64,000 nt of DNA from AC-32 sp963754265 (GTDB lineage Bacteria; Actinomycetota; Thermoleophilia; Gaiellales; Gaiellaceae), in assembly GCA_963754265.1 (NCBI GenBank), contig CAVWFB010000017.1, positions 124,001 through 188,000 on the forward strand, read 5' to 3'. Made by a program: the position numbers and the translations under genes. Below, piece after piece: positions 26,170 to 34,501 of the stretch. The notes under the pieces are model-generated. The model saw nothing but the letters and a program-made list of their open reading frames with translations. It did not search any database and was not told the DNA's origin. The number at the start of each line of letters is the position of its first letter. The stretch's first letter is position 1.

Positions 26170-27518
26170 CGGAACCGCGCCGCCATCTCGGCGGCGGCGC
26201 CGCCCTTTCTGTTTTCGTGCAAGGAGGGCCTTTGATCGCCGGAGGAGCGCTGAGCATCGTGCTCGCTCGTACGATCGGCCCCTCGGGGACCGGCCACTTT
26301 GCTTTGCTGCTGACGCTCACCGGCATCGTGGGGATGTTCGTCTCGCTCGGACTTACTGCGGGTATCACCTACGAGGTCAGCCGCCGGCACTGGTCCGTGC
26401 GCGAGGCTTTCCGCACGAGCTACCTCGCCGCCCTCGCGCTCGGGCTCGTCGGTTGCCTGGGCGGGCTCGGCGTATACGTGCTGACGCGGAGCTCGGTCTT
26501 CCAGGGGATCGGCGCGGGATTGATGTTGCTGGCGCTCGCGAGCCTCCCTCCGCTGCTCGCCTATCAGTTCGCCGACGCGATCATGCTGGCCCGCGAACGG
26601 TACGAGGGCTACGCCGCGCTCGAGATATCGCATTCGGCCACCTTGTTGCTGATCGGAGCTGGCCTTGCTATTCCGTTCGGGCTCACCGGAGCAGTGATCG
26701 GACTGCCGGCGGCTGCCGGTGGTGGGCGCGGTGACCGGGGCATTGCTGCTCGCCCGCGAGGCCGGGCGGGACACGGTTGTCGACAAGGGCGATTCCTTGT
26801 CTCGTGCGCTGCGATTCGGGCTCCAGAGCTGGGGGGCGAACCTCCTCCAGCAGATCAACGACCGCTTCGACATCCTGATCCTTGGCGGTTTCGCCACCGC
26901 TCGAGACGTTGGCGTGTACTCCGTCGCGTTAACCGTAACGAGCATCGCCTGGGTACTGCCGCAGGGACTCGGACGGTGCTCTTCCCCCGCGTGGCGAGCC
27001 TCGACGAGTCGGCAGTGATCGGAGAGGTGAGCGCTAACGAGTCCGATTCCGCTCTCGCGAAGGCAGTGCGTCACAGTGTCTTGCTCACCCTGCCGGCGGC
27101 CCTGCTTATCTGCGCACTACTGCTCGTCGCAGTTCCGCTGCTTTATGGCCCTAAGTTCGACGAAACCACGAAACTCGGCTTCGTTCTACTGCCCGGAGTC
27201 CTACTCCTCGGCATTGCCAAAGTCCTCTCGTCTGCGATCTCGGGTCGGGGCTATCCTCGGTACTCGCTCTACATCAGCATGATTTCTGTGCCGCTGACAC
27301 TGGCGCTCTACTTCACGCTGATTCCGCTGTTCGACGAGTGGGGAGCGGCGGTCGCTTCTTCGATCTCCTATGGCATCGCTGCGGTGCTCGCGCTTGGCTT
27401 CTTCCGACGAGTAACGCGCATTGGGTTGCGAGAAGCGTTTGTCCCGCGCGCCGAAGACATCGCCGATTACGGCGGTCTCGCGCGACTTGCTCGAACCTGG
27501 CGTGTGGGCCAGCGATAG
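26166..27518 (+). CDS. Polysaccharide flippase, Wzx/MOP superfamily (two compensating frameshifts)
   Basis: Strongly hydrophobic throughout with about 12-14 segments. N-terminus GAALSVFVQGGPLIAGGALS and ARTIGPSGTGHFALLLT match Wzx-like flippases that move lipid-linked repeat units across the membrane. The middle piece, VVGAVTGALLLAREAGRD through INDRFDILILGGF, is in another frame. An extra G near 26715 and a missing base near 26972 restore a continuous protein of about 450 residues, resuming at GTVLFPRVASLDESAVIGEV. Two opposite indels in one gene favour sequence error over decay. Coupled to the GT before it. Confidence 0.82.
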   Translation: MTEPRRHLGGGAALSVFVQGGPLIAGGALSIVLARTIGPSGTGHFALLLTLTGIVGMFVSLGLTAGITYEVSRRHWSVREAFRTSYLAALALGLVGCLGGLGVYVLTRSSVFQGIGAGLMLLALASLPPLLAYQFADAIMLARERYEGYAALEISHSATLLLIGAGLAIPFGLTGAVIGLPAAAGGGRGDRGIAARPRGRAGHGCRQGRFLVSCAAIRAPELGGEPPPADQRPLRHPDPWRFRHRSRRWRVLRRVNRNEHRLGTAAGTRTVLFPRVASLDESAVIGEVSANESDSALAKAVRHSVLLTLPAALLICALLLVAVPLLYGPKFDETTKLGFVLLPGVLLLGIAKVLSSAISGRGYPRYSLYISMISVPLTLALYFTLIPLFDEWGAAVASSISYGIAAVLALGFFRRVTRIGLREAFVPRAEDIADYGGLARLARTWRVGQR

Positions 27519-27540
27519 TCGGGTTCGCTGAGGCCGTTGC

Positions 27541-27546
27541 TAAGGT
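27541..27546 (+). promoter_or_regulatory. -10 box upstream of methyltransferase gene
   Basis: TAAGGT, eight bases before GTG 27555. It supports GTG 27555 as the start over TTG 27537. Confidence 0.5.
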
Positions 27547-27554
27547 CTGCCCAC

Positions 27555-28394
27555 GTGGGCGCTCGCGACGTTGAGAAGGCGGACAGCCCATCGACGTTCG
27601 AGCCCGAGCGGTATTGGTCGGAGCGGCTCGAGCAGACGTACTCGCTTGCGGGTGTCGGCTGGTTGGGTTTGGGCGAGCCCTTCAACCGCTGGATGTATGC
27701 CGTACGCCGGCGCGTGTTCCGGCGTACGATCCGCGCCTCCGTGGATCTAGAGGGTGCCCGCGTGCTCGATGTTGGCAGCGGTACAGGGTTCTATGTCGGG
27801 CTCTGGCGCGAGCTGGGAGTGGCGGACATCACGGGGTCCGACCTAACGGGCGTGGCGGTCGAGCGACTGCGTTACCTCTTTCCTGAGGTGCGGTTCGAGC
27901 AACTCGACATCTCCGGAGACCGACCGGAGCTCGGAGGCCCATATGACGCAATCTCGGCGATGGATGTCTTGTTCCACATCGTCGACGATGAGGGCTATGC
28001 GCGCGCGTTCCGCAACCTCGCGACGTTGTTGACCCCTGGCGGGCGCCTGGTTTTCACCGAGAACCTGCTGCACGCCGAGACACAGCGCGCCGAATATCAG
28101 ACGAGCAGGAGCCTGGACGAAGTGGAAGGGCTGCTGCGAGACGCGGGACTCGAGGTCGAGCTGCGGCGTCCGATGTTCGTGCTCATGAACACACCGGTCG
28201 ACTCGGACAGCGCCTTCCTGCGTCGAACGTGGACGGCCGTGAATCTGCTCGTCCAGCGAGGCCCGCGTTGGGGTTCCCTCGCCGGATCCGTCCTCTATCC
28301 AATCGACGTTGCTCTTAGCCGCTGGCTTACCGAAGGACCGTCGACAGAGATCGTCGTCTGTCGCAAGTCTGGCCCCGCCTCCGGAACTGCATGA
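27555..28394 (+). CDS. Class I SAM-dependent methyltransferase
   Basis: 279 residues. VLDVGSGTGFYVGLWRELG is SAM motif I; DITGSDLTGVAVERL and the motif-II-like YDAISAMDVLFHIVDDEG follow, with LTPGGRLVFTENLL as motif III. The family in polysaccharide loci methylates sugar hydroxyls or carries out end-capping. ATGA overlap to the C5-epimerase gene ties it to uronate chemistry, which is inference. GTG start chosen because a -10 box sits eight bases upstream. Confidence 0.82.
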   Translation: MGARDVEKADSPSTFEPERYWSERLEQTYSLAGVGWLGLGEPFNRWMYAVRRRVFRRTIRASVDLEGARVLDVGSGTGFYVGLWRELGVADITGSDLTGVAVERLRYLFPEVRFEQLDISGDRPELGGPYDAISAMDVLFHIVDDEGYARAFRNLATLLTPGGRLVFTENLLHAETQRAEYQTSRSLDEVEGLLRDAGLEVELRRPMFVLMNTPVDSDSAFLRRTWTAVNLLVQRGPRWGSLAGSVLYPIDVALSRWLTEGPSTEIVVCRKSGPASGTA

Positions 28395-29365
28395 GGCTGC
28401 CCCGCTACCGCACGGATCTCGGCGGATTTCGTGATGTCGCGATCCTGCTTGCCATCGGGGCTGCGTCCGTGATCGGCGGGGGATGGCTGGTGCTGTTCCC
28501 TTCGAGGAGCCTCGCCAGTCCGGTCCCGGACGGTGGATATGAACCGGCCGCGTACTACGTGGATCCGATTTCGGATCAATCGAATATCGACCCACCCGGA
28601 ATCGTGCTTGGGCCTGACGGGATTCCACTCGTCCTATACCCGGGGATTGGCTACCACAGCAATCCGGTGACGGCCGCCCAATATGGCCTCTGGGCATACG
28701 GCATGTATCTGGGCGATCACGACGCAGCGCATCGGCGGATCGCGCTGCACGTCGCGGACTGGCTCGTCGCGACCCAGAGGCAAGGCCGGTGGTTCTACGA
28801 CTTCGATTTCTTCATCCACGACCTCACGCTCGCCAAGTACTGGTCGTCCGCTATGGCGCAGGGGCAAGCCATGTCGCTGCTCAGCCGCGCCTATCGGCTC
28901 ACTAGGAAGCAGCAGTATCGGTCGAGCGCCTTGCGCGCTCTGCCTGCGTTGCGCGTGGCTGTGACCAAGGGTGGGCTGAGACGCTGCTTCTTCGGCAACT
29001 GCGCTCGGCCGTTCTACGAGGAGTACCCGACGAGTCCGCCGTCCTACGTGCTGAACGGGTTCATGTTCACGCTCATCGGCCTGTACGACCTCGCCTCGAT
29101 TGCGCCAAGATCGCCGGCGCTCTCGATGTACCAAGCAGGACGGCGCACGCTCACCGCGGCGCTTCCCCAATATGACGTCGGTGGATTCTCGACGTACGAC
29201 CTCAGCCACAAGACGGTGGCCGGGCGGAAGCCCGAACCCGCATCGCGGGCCTACCAGGCCGTTCACGTCTACCTGCTTCGCGTGTTGGACTCGCTTGGAG
29301 CGAATTCGCGTTACCGGCACTACGCGGACCGGTGGGAGGGGAACTCGGCAGCTCTCGCTGGGTGA
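28391..29365 (+). CDS. D-glucuronyl C5-epimerase family protein
   Basis: 324 residues. A membrane anchor at about 14-36 is followed by the catalytic region of heparosan-glucuronate C5-epimerases (PF06662). The family signature WSSAMAQGQA is at 151-160, and the active-site stretch FYEEYPTSPPSYVLNGF is at 208-224, with Tyr209, Tyr212 and Tyr219; further conserved-looking Tyr269 and Tyr288 follow. The anchor implies action outside the membrane on a finished polymer, turning D-glucuronate into L-iduronate. It is flanked by two methyltransferases and downstream of a flippase. Assignment rests on the signature; the polymer is unknown. Confidence 0.83.
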   Translation: MRLPRYRTDLGGFRDVAILLAIGAASVIGGGWLVLFPSRSLASPVPDGGYEPAAYYVDPISDQSNIDPPGIVLGPDGIPLVLYPGIGYHSNPVTAAQYGLWAYGMYLGDHDAAHRRIALHVADWLVATQRQGRWFYDFDFFIHDLTLAKYWSSAMAQGQAMSLLSRAYRLTRKQQYRSSALRALPALRVAVTKGGLRRCFFGNCARPFYEEYPTSPPSYVLNGFMFTLIGLYDLASIAPRSPALSMYQAGRRTLTAALPQYDVGGFSTYDLSHKTVAGRKPEPASRAYQAVHVYLLRVLDSLGANSRYRHYADRWEGNSAALAG

Positions 29366-30066
29366 TTCTCGGCATGATCAGGGAGATTCTCGGGCGTATT
29401 CTCGGCCACAGTGATCGCCCCGTCGCTCCGGCTGGGCCTTATGTTCCCGCGGAGTATTGGGAGAATCGGGCGGATGCGCTCATCGAGGGGTACGACGCTC
29501 CGGAGAGCTGGGAGCAGCGCGGCTGGCTGAAGGACGGCGTCGAGGAGGTGGAGGTACCACCGCTACTCGCCCGCACAAGTGCTCGATCTGTTCTCGTGGT
29601 CGGGGCGGGGTCGGGGCGTCAGTACCGCTTTCTACAATCGCTCCACCTGGAGATCAGCGGCTTCGACATCTCGCCGACGCTCGTCGCTGCATGCCAGAGC
29701 CGCTATCCGGAGATCGAAACGGTCGTCGACGACTTGATTGGCGCTGCCGAGCGGCACGCGCCGGCGGATGCGGTCCTCTCCACCACGGTCCTCCAACACA
29801 TTCCGCCCCACGAGATACGTTCGGCGGTGGCTGCGACAAAATCGCTAGCGCGTCGGCTCGTGGTGATGCGAGAAACCACCTACCTAAGGGACAGCTCTCA
29901 GTATCAATTCGCGCACGACTACGACGAGCTGTTCGAAGACTGGCGGAGCATCCACCGCGCGGTGACCGACGAGAACGACCTCGTCCGAGTCGAGCTCATC
30001 GCGTGGACACCTTCTCCGGAGCCCGATAGACGCCGAGGAGATAGCCACTCCACCAGCTCGCGTTGA
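29362..30066 (+). CDS. SAM-dependent methyltransferase
   Basis: 234 residues from GTG 29362, which overlaps the epimerase stop (GTGA); a longer GTG start at 29332 lies within the epimerase. RSVLVVGAGSGRQYRFLQSL is the SAM loop, ISGFDISPTLVAACQSRYPE motif-I acidic end, and ADAVLSTTVLQHIPP the later motif. Likely glycan or small-molecule methylation. The last 71 bases overlap the 3' end of the opposing methyltransferase gene, so the tail SPEPDRRRGDSHSTSSR may be read-through. Confidence 0.78.
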   Translation: MILGMIREILGRILGHSDRPVAPAGPYVPAEYWENRADALIEGYDAPESWEQRGWLKDGVEEVEVPPLLARTSARSVLVVGAGSGRQYRFLQSLHLEISGFDISPTLVAACQSRYPEIETVVDDLIGAAERHAPADAVLSTTVLQHIPPHEIRSAVAATKSLARRLVVMRETTYLRDSSQYQFAHDYDELFEDWRSIHRAVTDENDLVRVELIAWTPSPEPDRRRGDSHSTSSR

Positions 30067-30799
30067 GGCTGCGAAGGGGACGGCTCGCTGGGTGGTGCAA
30101 GATCTTGGCCAGCTGGGCCAGCCCGAACCAGAGCGCGCGGGCTCCAACGCGACGACCTTCGCAACGGCCGGCGACAAGCGGTTCGAAGCCTCCGACGTAG
30201 CCAAGGAACGCACGCGAGAGCCCGAACGTCGAGTCGAATGTCGACCACCTCTTGATGCTCGTGATTCCAGGATCGAGAGAGTGGAGCAAACTCGGCGCAA
30301 GGCGCTTCACGATCGCTCGGTTCACTCCAAGGAAGTTGGGGCAACCGATCATCAGCGTGCCGCCGGGCTTCAGATAGCGAAGATGCGCTTCGATCACGTG
30401 TTCTGGCTCAGAGAAGTGTTCAATCAGCCCGAGCGAGAAAACGAGATCGAAGCGCGGCAGGCGGTCGGCGGCTTCGAACATATCTCCATAAGACACAACC
30501 GCAGGAATGTCCAGGAGCTCGAAGTTTTTTTTCGCCATCCGGCAGCCGAGCTCCGAGTAGTCGAGCACGGTGATGTCGTAGCCCAGGCCGCGATGCATGA
30601 ATGCGAGGTAACCGCCGGGGGCGCCGCCAATTTCAAGCGCTGTTCTCGATTCGCCACGCGGAAGGTGCGTCTCGAACACCTTGATCAGCTCGTCGAGGTA
30701 TAGGGACTGACCTTTGCGGATCTCGGACGGCAAGGCGCGCTGTTGCCAGTATTCGTCCCAGTAGGCGGGGCTCGTGAGAGTCTGGCTCTGATCATCCAT
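29996..30799 (-). CDS. SAM-dependent methyltransferase
   Basis: 267 residues from ATG 30799. TALEIGGAPGGYLAFMHRGL is the SAM-binding loop, YDITVLDYSELGCRMAKKNF the ribose-binding region, and FDLVFSLGLIEHFSEPEHVI the C-terminal motif. Aromatic N-terminus (SPAYWDEYWQQRALPSEIRK) resembles methyltransferases in O-antigen clusters. Lower GC and a poly-T run at 30526-30532 on the plus strand, within the gene, distinguish it from neighbours. Convergent overlap with the plus-strand methyltransferase. Confidence 0.8.
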   Translation of the reverse strand: MDDQSQTLTSPAYWDEYWQQRALPSEIRKGQSLYLDELIKVFETHLPRGESRTALEIGGAPGGYLAFMHRGLGYDITVLDYSELGCRMAKKNFELLDIPAVVSYGDMFEAADRLPRFDLVFSLGLIEHFSEPEHVIEAHLRYLKPGGTLMIGCPNFLGVNRAIVKRLAPSLLHSLDPGITSIKRWSTFDSTFGLSRAFLGYVGGFEPLVAGRCEGRRVGARALWFGLAQLAKILHHPASRPLRSLNASWWSGYLLGVYRAPEKVSTR

Positions 30800-30810
30800 T
30801 CCGGAGATTG

Positions 30811-30816
30811 AGCCTA
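30811..30816 (-). promoter_or_regulatory. -10 box upstream of minus-strand methyltransferase
   Basis: Minus-strand TAGGCT, eleven bases before ATG 30799. It overlaps the stop region of the GT4 gene located upstream on the same strand. Confidence 0.4.
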
Positions 30817-31908
30817 GTCCTTCGACGGGCGCACCAGGTCCCGGTAGCTGGCTTCGATCCTGGCGAGCTCTGCCTCGCGGTTGCGATAGCGCTCTACCAG
30901 CTTGCGCCCAGCCGCCGCTAGACGCTGCCTCTCCGAGTCGTCGAGCAGCAGGCGCTCTAACGCCGCAGCTACGGCGTCGGCCCGCGGCTCTACGACAAGC
31001 GCGTCGCGGCCGTTGGCGATCAGCTCGTCTACCCACGGCAGATTGGAAAGGACTGTCGTGCTGCCGGAGGCCATGGCCTCCCAGACTGACCGTGGCGAGC
31101 TGTCGCTTCTGGCGATCGAGACGGTGACCTCTGCGGCGCGGAACAGCTGCGCCATCTCGCCGTATTCAAGGGGACCAACGAAATGGATGCCGGGCGCCTG
31201 GCTCCATTCGGGGTGCGGCAACTCGCCGCCACGGTGCTTGAGCACCAGCTGCGAGTCGGGAACGGTCCCTCGCACGCGCTCGAACGCGCTGACCACGACG
31301 CCGGGGTTGTAGATCTCCGCGAATCCTCTCGGACTAAGTACCACCGGCCCCGCGCCGAGGTCGAAGCGGGCTTTGAGCTTGGCTCGCTCGTCTCCGGCCG
31401 GGGTGCGAAACGTCTCGAGGTCGACGCCCCAATTCACGAGCGCCGTGCGCAACGAGGATGGGCCGAGCTGCTGGAGGCGTGCGAGCAAGTGACCCGAGTC
31501 GGCCATCGCGATCGAAGTCCGTCGCAGCGCCAGTCGAATCTCCAGAAGGCCGCGCCGTCCCACGCCGTACACGTCGGAGCCCCACGCTGTTGCGACGAGG
31601 GGACGTGCGCCGGCGATTGCCGCCAGGCCCGCGAACGGCATCCAGTGGGCGTGAACGACGTCAGGCCGGAAGTTGCGTATGAGCCGGCGCAGCCAGAAAA
31701 TCGCAGGAAACGTCATTGGGCTCGTCGGCACGCCGTACCGCGGCAATGAGCTCTCCGGCATGCCGCCCCAGGCATGTCCGCCGACTTGAACGACGTGCCC
31801 ACGGTCGCGCATGGCAATCGCCATGTCCTCGACGTGTGGAGAGTTGAATGGGCCGATGTAGAGCAGGCGTAGGCCGTTGGCGCGAAGCGGTCCGCTCAAT
31901 GTCGCCAA
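30814..31908 (-). CDS. Glycosyltransferase family 4
   Basis: 364 residues from GTG 31908. LRLLYIGPFNSPHVEDMAIA opens the acceptor domain; VVHAHWMPFAGLAAIAG and VATAWGSDVYGVGRRG follow; VVLSPRGFAEIYNPGVVVSA and SIARSDSSPRSVWEAMASGS form the donor site. The plan matches the GT4 at 25072, so the two are probable paralogues. It overlaps the end of the methyltransferase gene upstream by 13 bases. Cytosolic transferase, donor unknown. Confidence 0.85.
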   Translation of the reverse strand: MATLSGPLRANGLRLLYIGPFNSPHVEDMAIAMRDRGHVVQVGGHAWGGMPESSLPRYGVPTSPMTFPAIFWLRRLIRNFRPDVVHAHWMPFAGLAAIAGARPLVATAWGSDVYGVGRRGLLEIRLALRRTSIAMADSGHLLARLQQLGPSSLRTALVNWGVDLETFRTPAGDERAKLKARFDLGAGPVVLSPRGFAEIYNPGVVVSAFERVRGTVPDSQLVLKHRGGELPHPEWSQAPGIHFVGPLEYGEMAQLFRAAEVTVSIARSDSSPRSVWEAMASGSTTVLSNLPWVDELIANGRDALVVEPRADAVAAALERLLLDDSERQRLAAAGRKLVERYRNREAELARIEASYRDLVRPSKD

Positions 31909-32583
31909 ACACCGAGGAGGTGGCTCCGCAGGAGAGGCAGCGCCCCCAGGGCTCTCGCTACCAGGTCGTGCCGGCCGGTTCGTTCAGAGACCTCGAAGGC
32001 GAGCGAAGCGCGGCGCAGCAGCACTGGCTCGCCGAAGAGGCGCCGCAGTTCTTGTTCGTCGAGCGGGACAGTCGGCGTTCCGGCGACCGGCCGCGCGCCG
32101 GGTCGGCGCAGCCCGCGCATGTCGAACGAGAGCACCCAACCGCCGGCGACTCGCTGCATCTCGCGCGCCGCGGCCAGGCGGACGTCGTCGTCCAGGATCG
32201 AGGAGAGACACGTGAACTGCGTGACGAGATCGAACTCGCGGTTCTCGTATGGCAGATCGGTCGCGCTGCCGACCTGAAGCTGCAGCGCCGGGTAGCGCTC
32301 CCGCCCCTTTGCGACCCGGTCCTCCATCAGGTCGATCCCGTGAGCCTCGCCGGCTCCGTAGTCCGCGCAGCCGGTGCAGGAAGTAGCCGCTGCCGCAGCC
32401 GACGTCGAGGACGCGCGCCCCTGCGAGGGGAACTCCCGCGTCGGCGAAGGCGCGAAGCAGCGAGCGCTCCAGCCCCTGCATGTACGAGACATAGCCCGGG
32501 TTGTCCCAGCGGTACGGACTGTCCGTCGCAGCGTCGCGCGCGCGGTATTCCGTGCGGATCCGGTCGAGCTCGGCGTCGCTCAC
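31896..32583 (-). CDS. SAM-dependent methyltransferase (one apparent frameshift)
   Basis: Start GTG 32583 overlaps the stop of the nucleotidyltransferase gene (GTGA). The N-terminal part, ending in ARVLDVGCGSGYFLHRL, carries SAM motif I; the rest, from ADYGAGEAHGIDLMEDRVAK through FDLVTQFTCLSSILDD, is in another frame. One extra C near 32366-32370 explains this. Corrected length is about 228 residues. It is the third of five methyltransferase genes in this polysaccharide region and is coupled to a sugar-nucleotide enzyme. Confidence 0.8.
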
Positions 32584-33296
32584 GCGAAGACCTCGGGCGA
32601 GCTCTCGAAGGCTTCGACCGCCCGCTGGTGCTCGTCCGGGGTGCCGATGTCGAACCACTCGGCCTCGCTGCGGTAGCCCGCGACCTCCTCGCCGGCGTCG
32701 AGCAGGCGCTGGACGAGGTCGGGGAACTGGCAGGCGCCCTCGGCAGGCAAATGCTCGAGCGCGCGCTCGTCGTAGACGTAGATGCCCATGCTGACCTCGT
32801 AGTCGAGCTTCGGCTTCTCCCGGTAGCCCACGATTCGCTTGCCTTCGGTCTCGATCACACCCAGGTCGATGTCCACCCGCTGCGCGTGGGTCGCGACGGT
32901 CAGCGCCGCACCGCTCGCCTCGTGGAAGCGCACCAGTTCGGCGTAGTCGAGCGTGGTCAGGACGTCGCCGTTCATCGCGATGAACGTACCGCCGAGGTCG
33001 GGCACGAGTCGGAGCGCACCTGCGGTGCCGAGCGGCTCCTCCTCCCAGTGCCAGCGAAGCTCGAGGTCGTGAGGCAACGAATCCCACTGCGAGAAGTAGA
33101 CCTGGATCAGCTCGCCGAGGTGGCCGACGCAGAGGTCGACGGTGCGTACTCCCGAGGCGTGCAGCCGGCGGATGATGTGCTCGAGGATTGGGCGGTCGCC
33201 CACGGGAACGAGCGGCTTCGGCAGGATCGTCGTGTACGGCCGCAGCCGCATGCCCAGGCCGCCGGCCAGGATCACCGCTCTGAGGCGCTCGCTCAT
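32580..33296 (-). CDS. Sugar-1-phosphate nucleotidyltransferase
   Basis: 238 residues. VILAGGLGMRLRPYTTILPK at 8-27 is the nucleotide-binding signature of the NTP_transferase family, with PKPLVPVGDRPIL next and the metal-binding FIAMNGDVLT. YREKPKLDYEVSMGIYVY matches glucose- or mannose-1-phosphate type enzymes. It makes an NDP-sugar donor in the cytosol. No acyltransferase or left-handed helix domain is attached. Its divergent partner is the GT2 at 33336, 39 bases away. Confidence 0.88.
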   Translation of the reverse strand: MSERLRAVILAGGLGMRLRPYTTILPKPLVPVGDRPILEHIIRRLHASGVRTVDLCVGHLGELIQVYFSQWDSLPHDLELRWHWEEEPLGTAGALRLVPDLGGTFIAMNGDVLTTLDYAELVRFHEASGAALTVATHAQRVDIDLGVIETEGKRIVGYREKPKLDYEVSMGIYVYDERALEHLPAEGACQFPDLVQRLLDAGEEVAGYRSEAEWFDIGTPDEHQRAVEAFESSPEVFA

Positions 33297-33321
33297 TGGC
33301 GGAAGGCTAGGCGATGCCGGG

Positions 33322-33327
33322 TACGCT
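33322..33327 (+). promoter_or_regulatory. -10 box, leaderless promoter of GT2 gene
   Basis: TACGCT, eight bases before ATG 33336, within the 39-base gap to the divergent nucleotidyltransferase gene. Confidence 0.5.
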
Positions 33328-33335
33328 CAGGGACG

Positions 33336-34109
33336 ATGGCGAACGAGGAGTTGGTCGTCACCCGTCCGCGGACGCCCGACAACCGTCTGGTGGCGGTGCG
33401 CCGGATCGTGGTTGTTCCGGCGCACAACGAGGAGGACTCGGTTGCTGCCGTGGTCGCCGAGATCAGAGCTGCGGATCCCGACTTCGAGATCGTCGTCGTC
33501 GACGACGGCTCGACCGACCGCACCGCCGAGGCGGCCGAGAAAGGGGGCGCGATCGTCCTCAGGCTCCCGTTCAATCTCGGCATCGGGGGCGCGGTGCAGA
33601 CCGGATACCAGTACGCCCTGGAGAACGACTTCGACCTCGCGGTCCAGGTCGACGGCGACGGGCAGCACGATCCGAGCGAGATCACTCGGCTCCTGGAGCC
33701 GATCCTGGACGACCGCGCGGACATGGTCGTAGGCACGCGCTTCGCCGAGGGCGGCGGCTATCGCGGCACGCGGATGCGGCGCATCGGCATCCACTTCTTC
33801 GCGGCGATCGTTTCGCTGATGGTGCGTGCGCGCGTTACGGACACCACCTCCGGTTTCCGCGCCGTCAACCGCAAGGCGATCCGGCTGTTCGCCGCCGACT
33901 ACCCACACGACTATCCCGAGGTCGAGGCCACGGTCGTGCTCGCACGACACGGGTTGCGCATGATCGAGGTTCCGGTGCAGATGCGCGTGCGTGAGACCGG
34001 CAACTCCTCGATCACCGCCCTGCGCTCGGTCTACTACATGATCAAGGTCCTGCTCGCCTTGTTCATCGGGCTCTTTCGCCGCTACCCGACGCCTACGGAG
34101 GAACCATGA
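33336..34109 (+). CDS. Glycosyltransferase family 2, polyprenyl-phosphate type
   Basis: 257 residues. VVVPAHNEEDSVAAVVAEI, VVVDDGSTDRT and QVDGDGQHDP give the GT-A nucleotide and metal sites. FNLGIGGAVQTGYQYA and TDTTSGFRAVNRKAI follow DPM1-like enzymes. A single hydrophobic stretch at the end (YYMIKVLLALFIGLFRRYP) may attach it to the membrane. It is coupled by ATGA to a DUF2304 protein, a pairing seen repeatedly in bacterial glycan loci. Probably makes a lipid-phosphate sugar or adds the first sugars of a repeat unit. Confidence 0.85.
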   Translation: MANEELVVTRPRTPDNRLVAVRRIVVVPAHNEEDSVAAVVAEIRAADPDFEIVVVDDGSTDRTAEAAEKGGAIVLRLPFNLGIGGAVQTGYQYALENDFDLAVQVDGDGQHDPSEITRLLEPILDDRADMVVGTRFAEGGGYRGTRMRRIGIHFFAAIVSLMVRARVTDTTSGFRAVNRKAIRLFAADYPHDYPEVEATVVLARHGLRMIEVPVQMRVRETGNSSITALRSVYYMIKVLLALFIGLFRRYPTPTEEP

Positions 34110-34465
34110 CCCCGTTTCGAGTCTCGATTGCGGCCGCGATCGCCGCGCTGATCCTCCTGATCATCATCTTCGAGCTGATCCGGAGCCGACGTCTCCAGGA
34201 GCGCTATGCGCTGCTCTGGCTGCTGACAGGGCTCGTCATCTTCGTACTCGCCATCTGGCGGAGCCTGCTGAGCTCGGCAGCCGATCTGGTCGGGATCGCC
34301 TATCCGCCCTCCGCGCTGTTCGTGCTCGCCTCGTTCTTCATCATGCTGGTCTTGCTGCACTACTCGACGGTGATCTCGAAGCTCTCCGAGCAGAACACCG
34401 TCCTCGCGCAGCGCCTCGCGATTCTCGAAAACCGCCTTCGAGAAGGGGAACCCGAGCCCGACTGA
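34106..34465 (+). CDS. DUF2304 family membrane protein
   Basis: 119 residues with three membrane segments (about 6-25, 38-55 and 66-88) and an ERYALLWLLTGLVIF region plus a C-terminal coiled stretch (KLSEQNTVLAQRLAILENRL), the typical DUF2304 layout. The family accompanies GT2 polyprenyl transferases and is thought to help them at the membrane; that function is inferred. ATGA overlap with the GT2. Confidence 0.85.
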   Translation: MTPFRVSIAAAIAALILLIIIFELIRSRRLQERYALLWLLTGLVIFVLAIWRSLLSSAADLVGIAYPPSALFVLASFFIMLVLLHYSTVISKLSEQNTVLAQRLAILENRLREGEPEPD

Positions 34466-34473
34466 CCGAAGGT

Positions 34474-34489
34474 GGCACCAGCCGGTGCC
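34474..34489. promoter_or_regulatory. Dyad just upstream of a -10 box
   Basis: GGCACC 34474-34479 and GGTGCC 34484-34489 form a perfect inverted repeat with a four-base centre, abutting the TACAAT box. It could be an operator or a weak terminator of the preceding gene. Confidence 0.35.
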
Positions 34490-34495
34490 TACAAT
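34490..34495 (+). promoter_or_regulatory. -10 box, leaderless promoter of methyltransferase gene
   Basis: TACAAT, close to the sigma-70 consensus, six bases before GTG 34502. Confidence 0.6.
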
Positions 34496-34501
34496 TGCGA
34501 A

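Noticed and set aside
26166..27518. Programmed frameshifting in the flippase
   Set aside because: There is no slippery heptamer, and two opposite shifts occur at unrelated sites, as expected for sequence errors.
27537..27554. TTG 27537 as the methyltransferase start
   Set aside because: A TAAGGT box lies inside that interval at the usual distance from GTG 27555.
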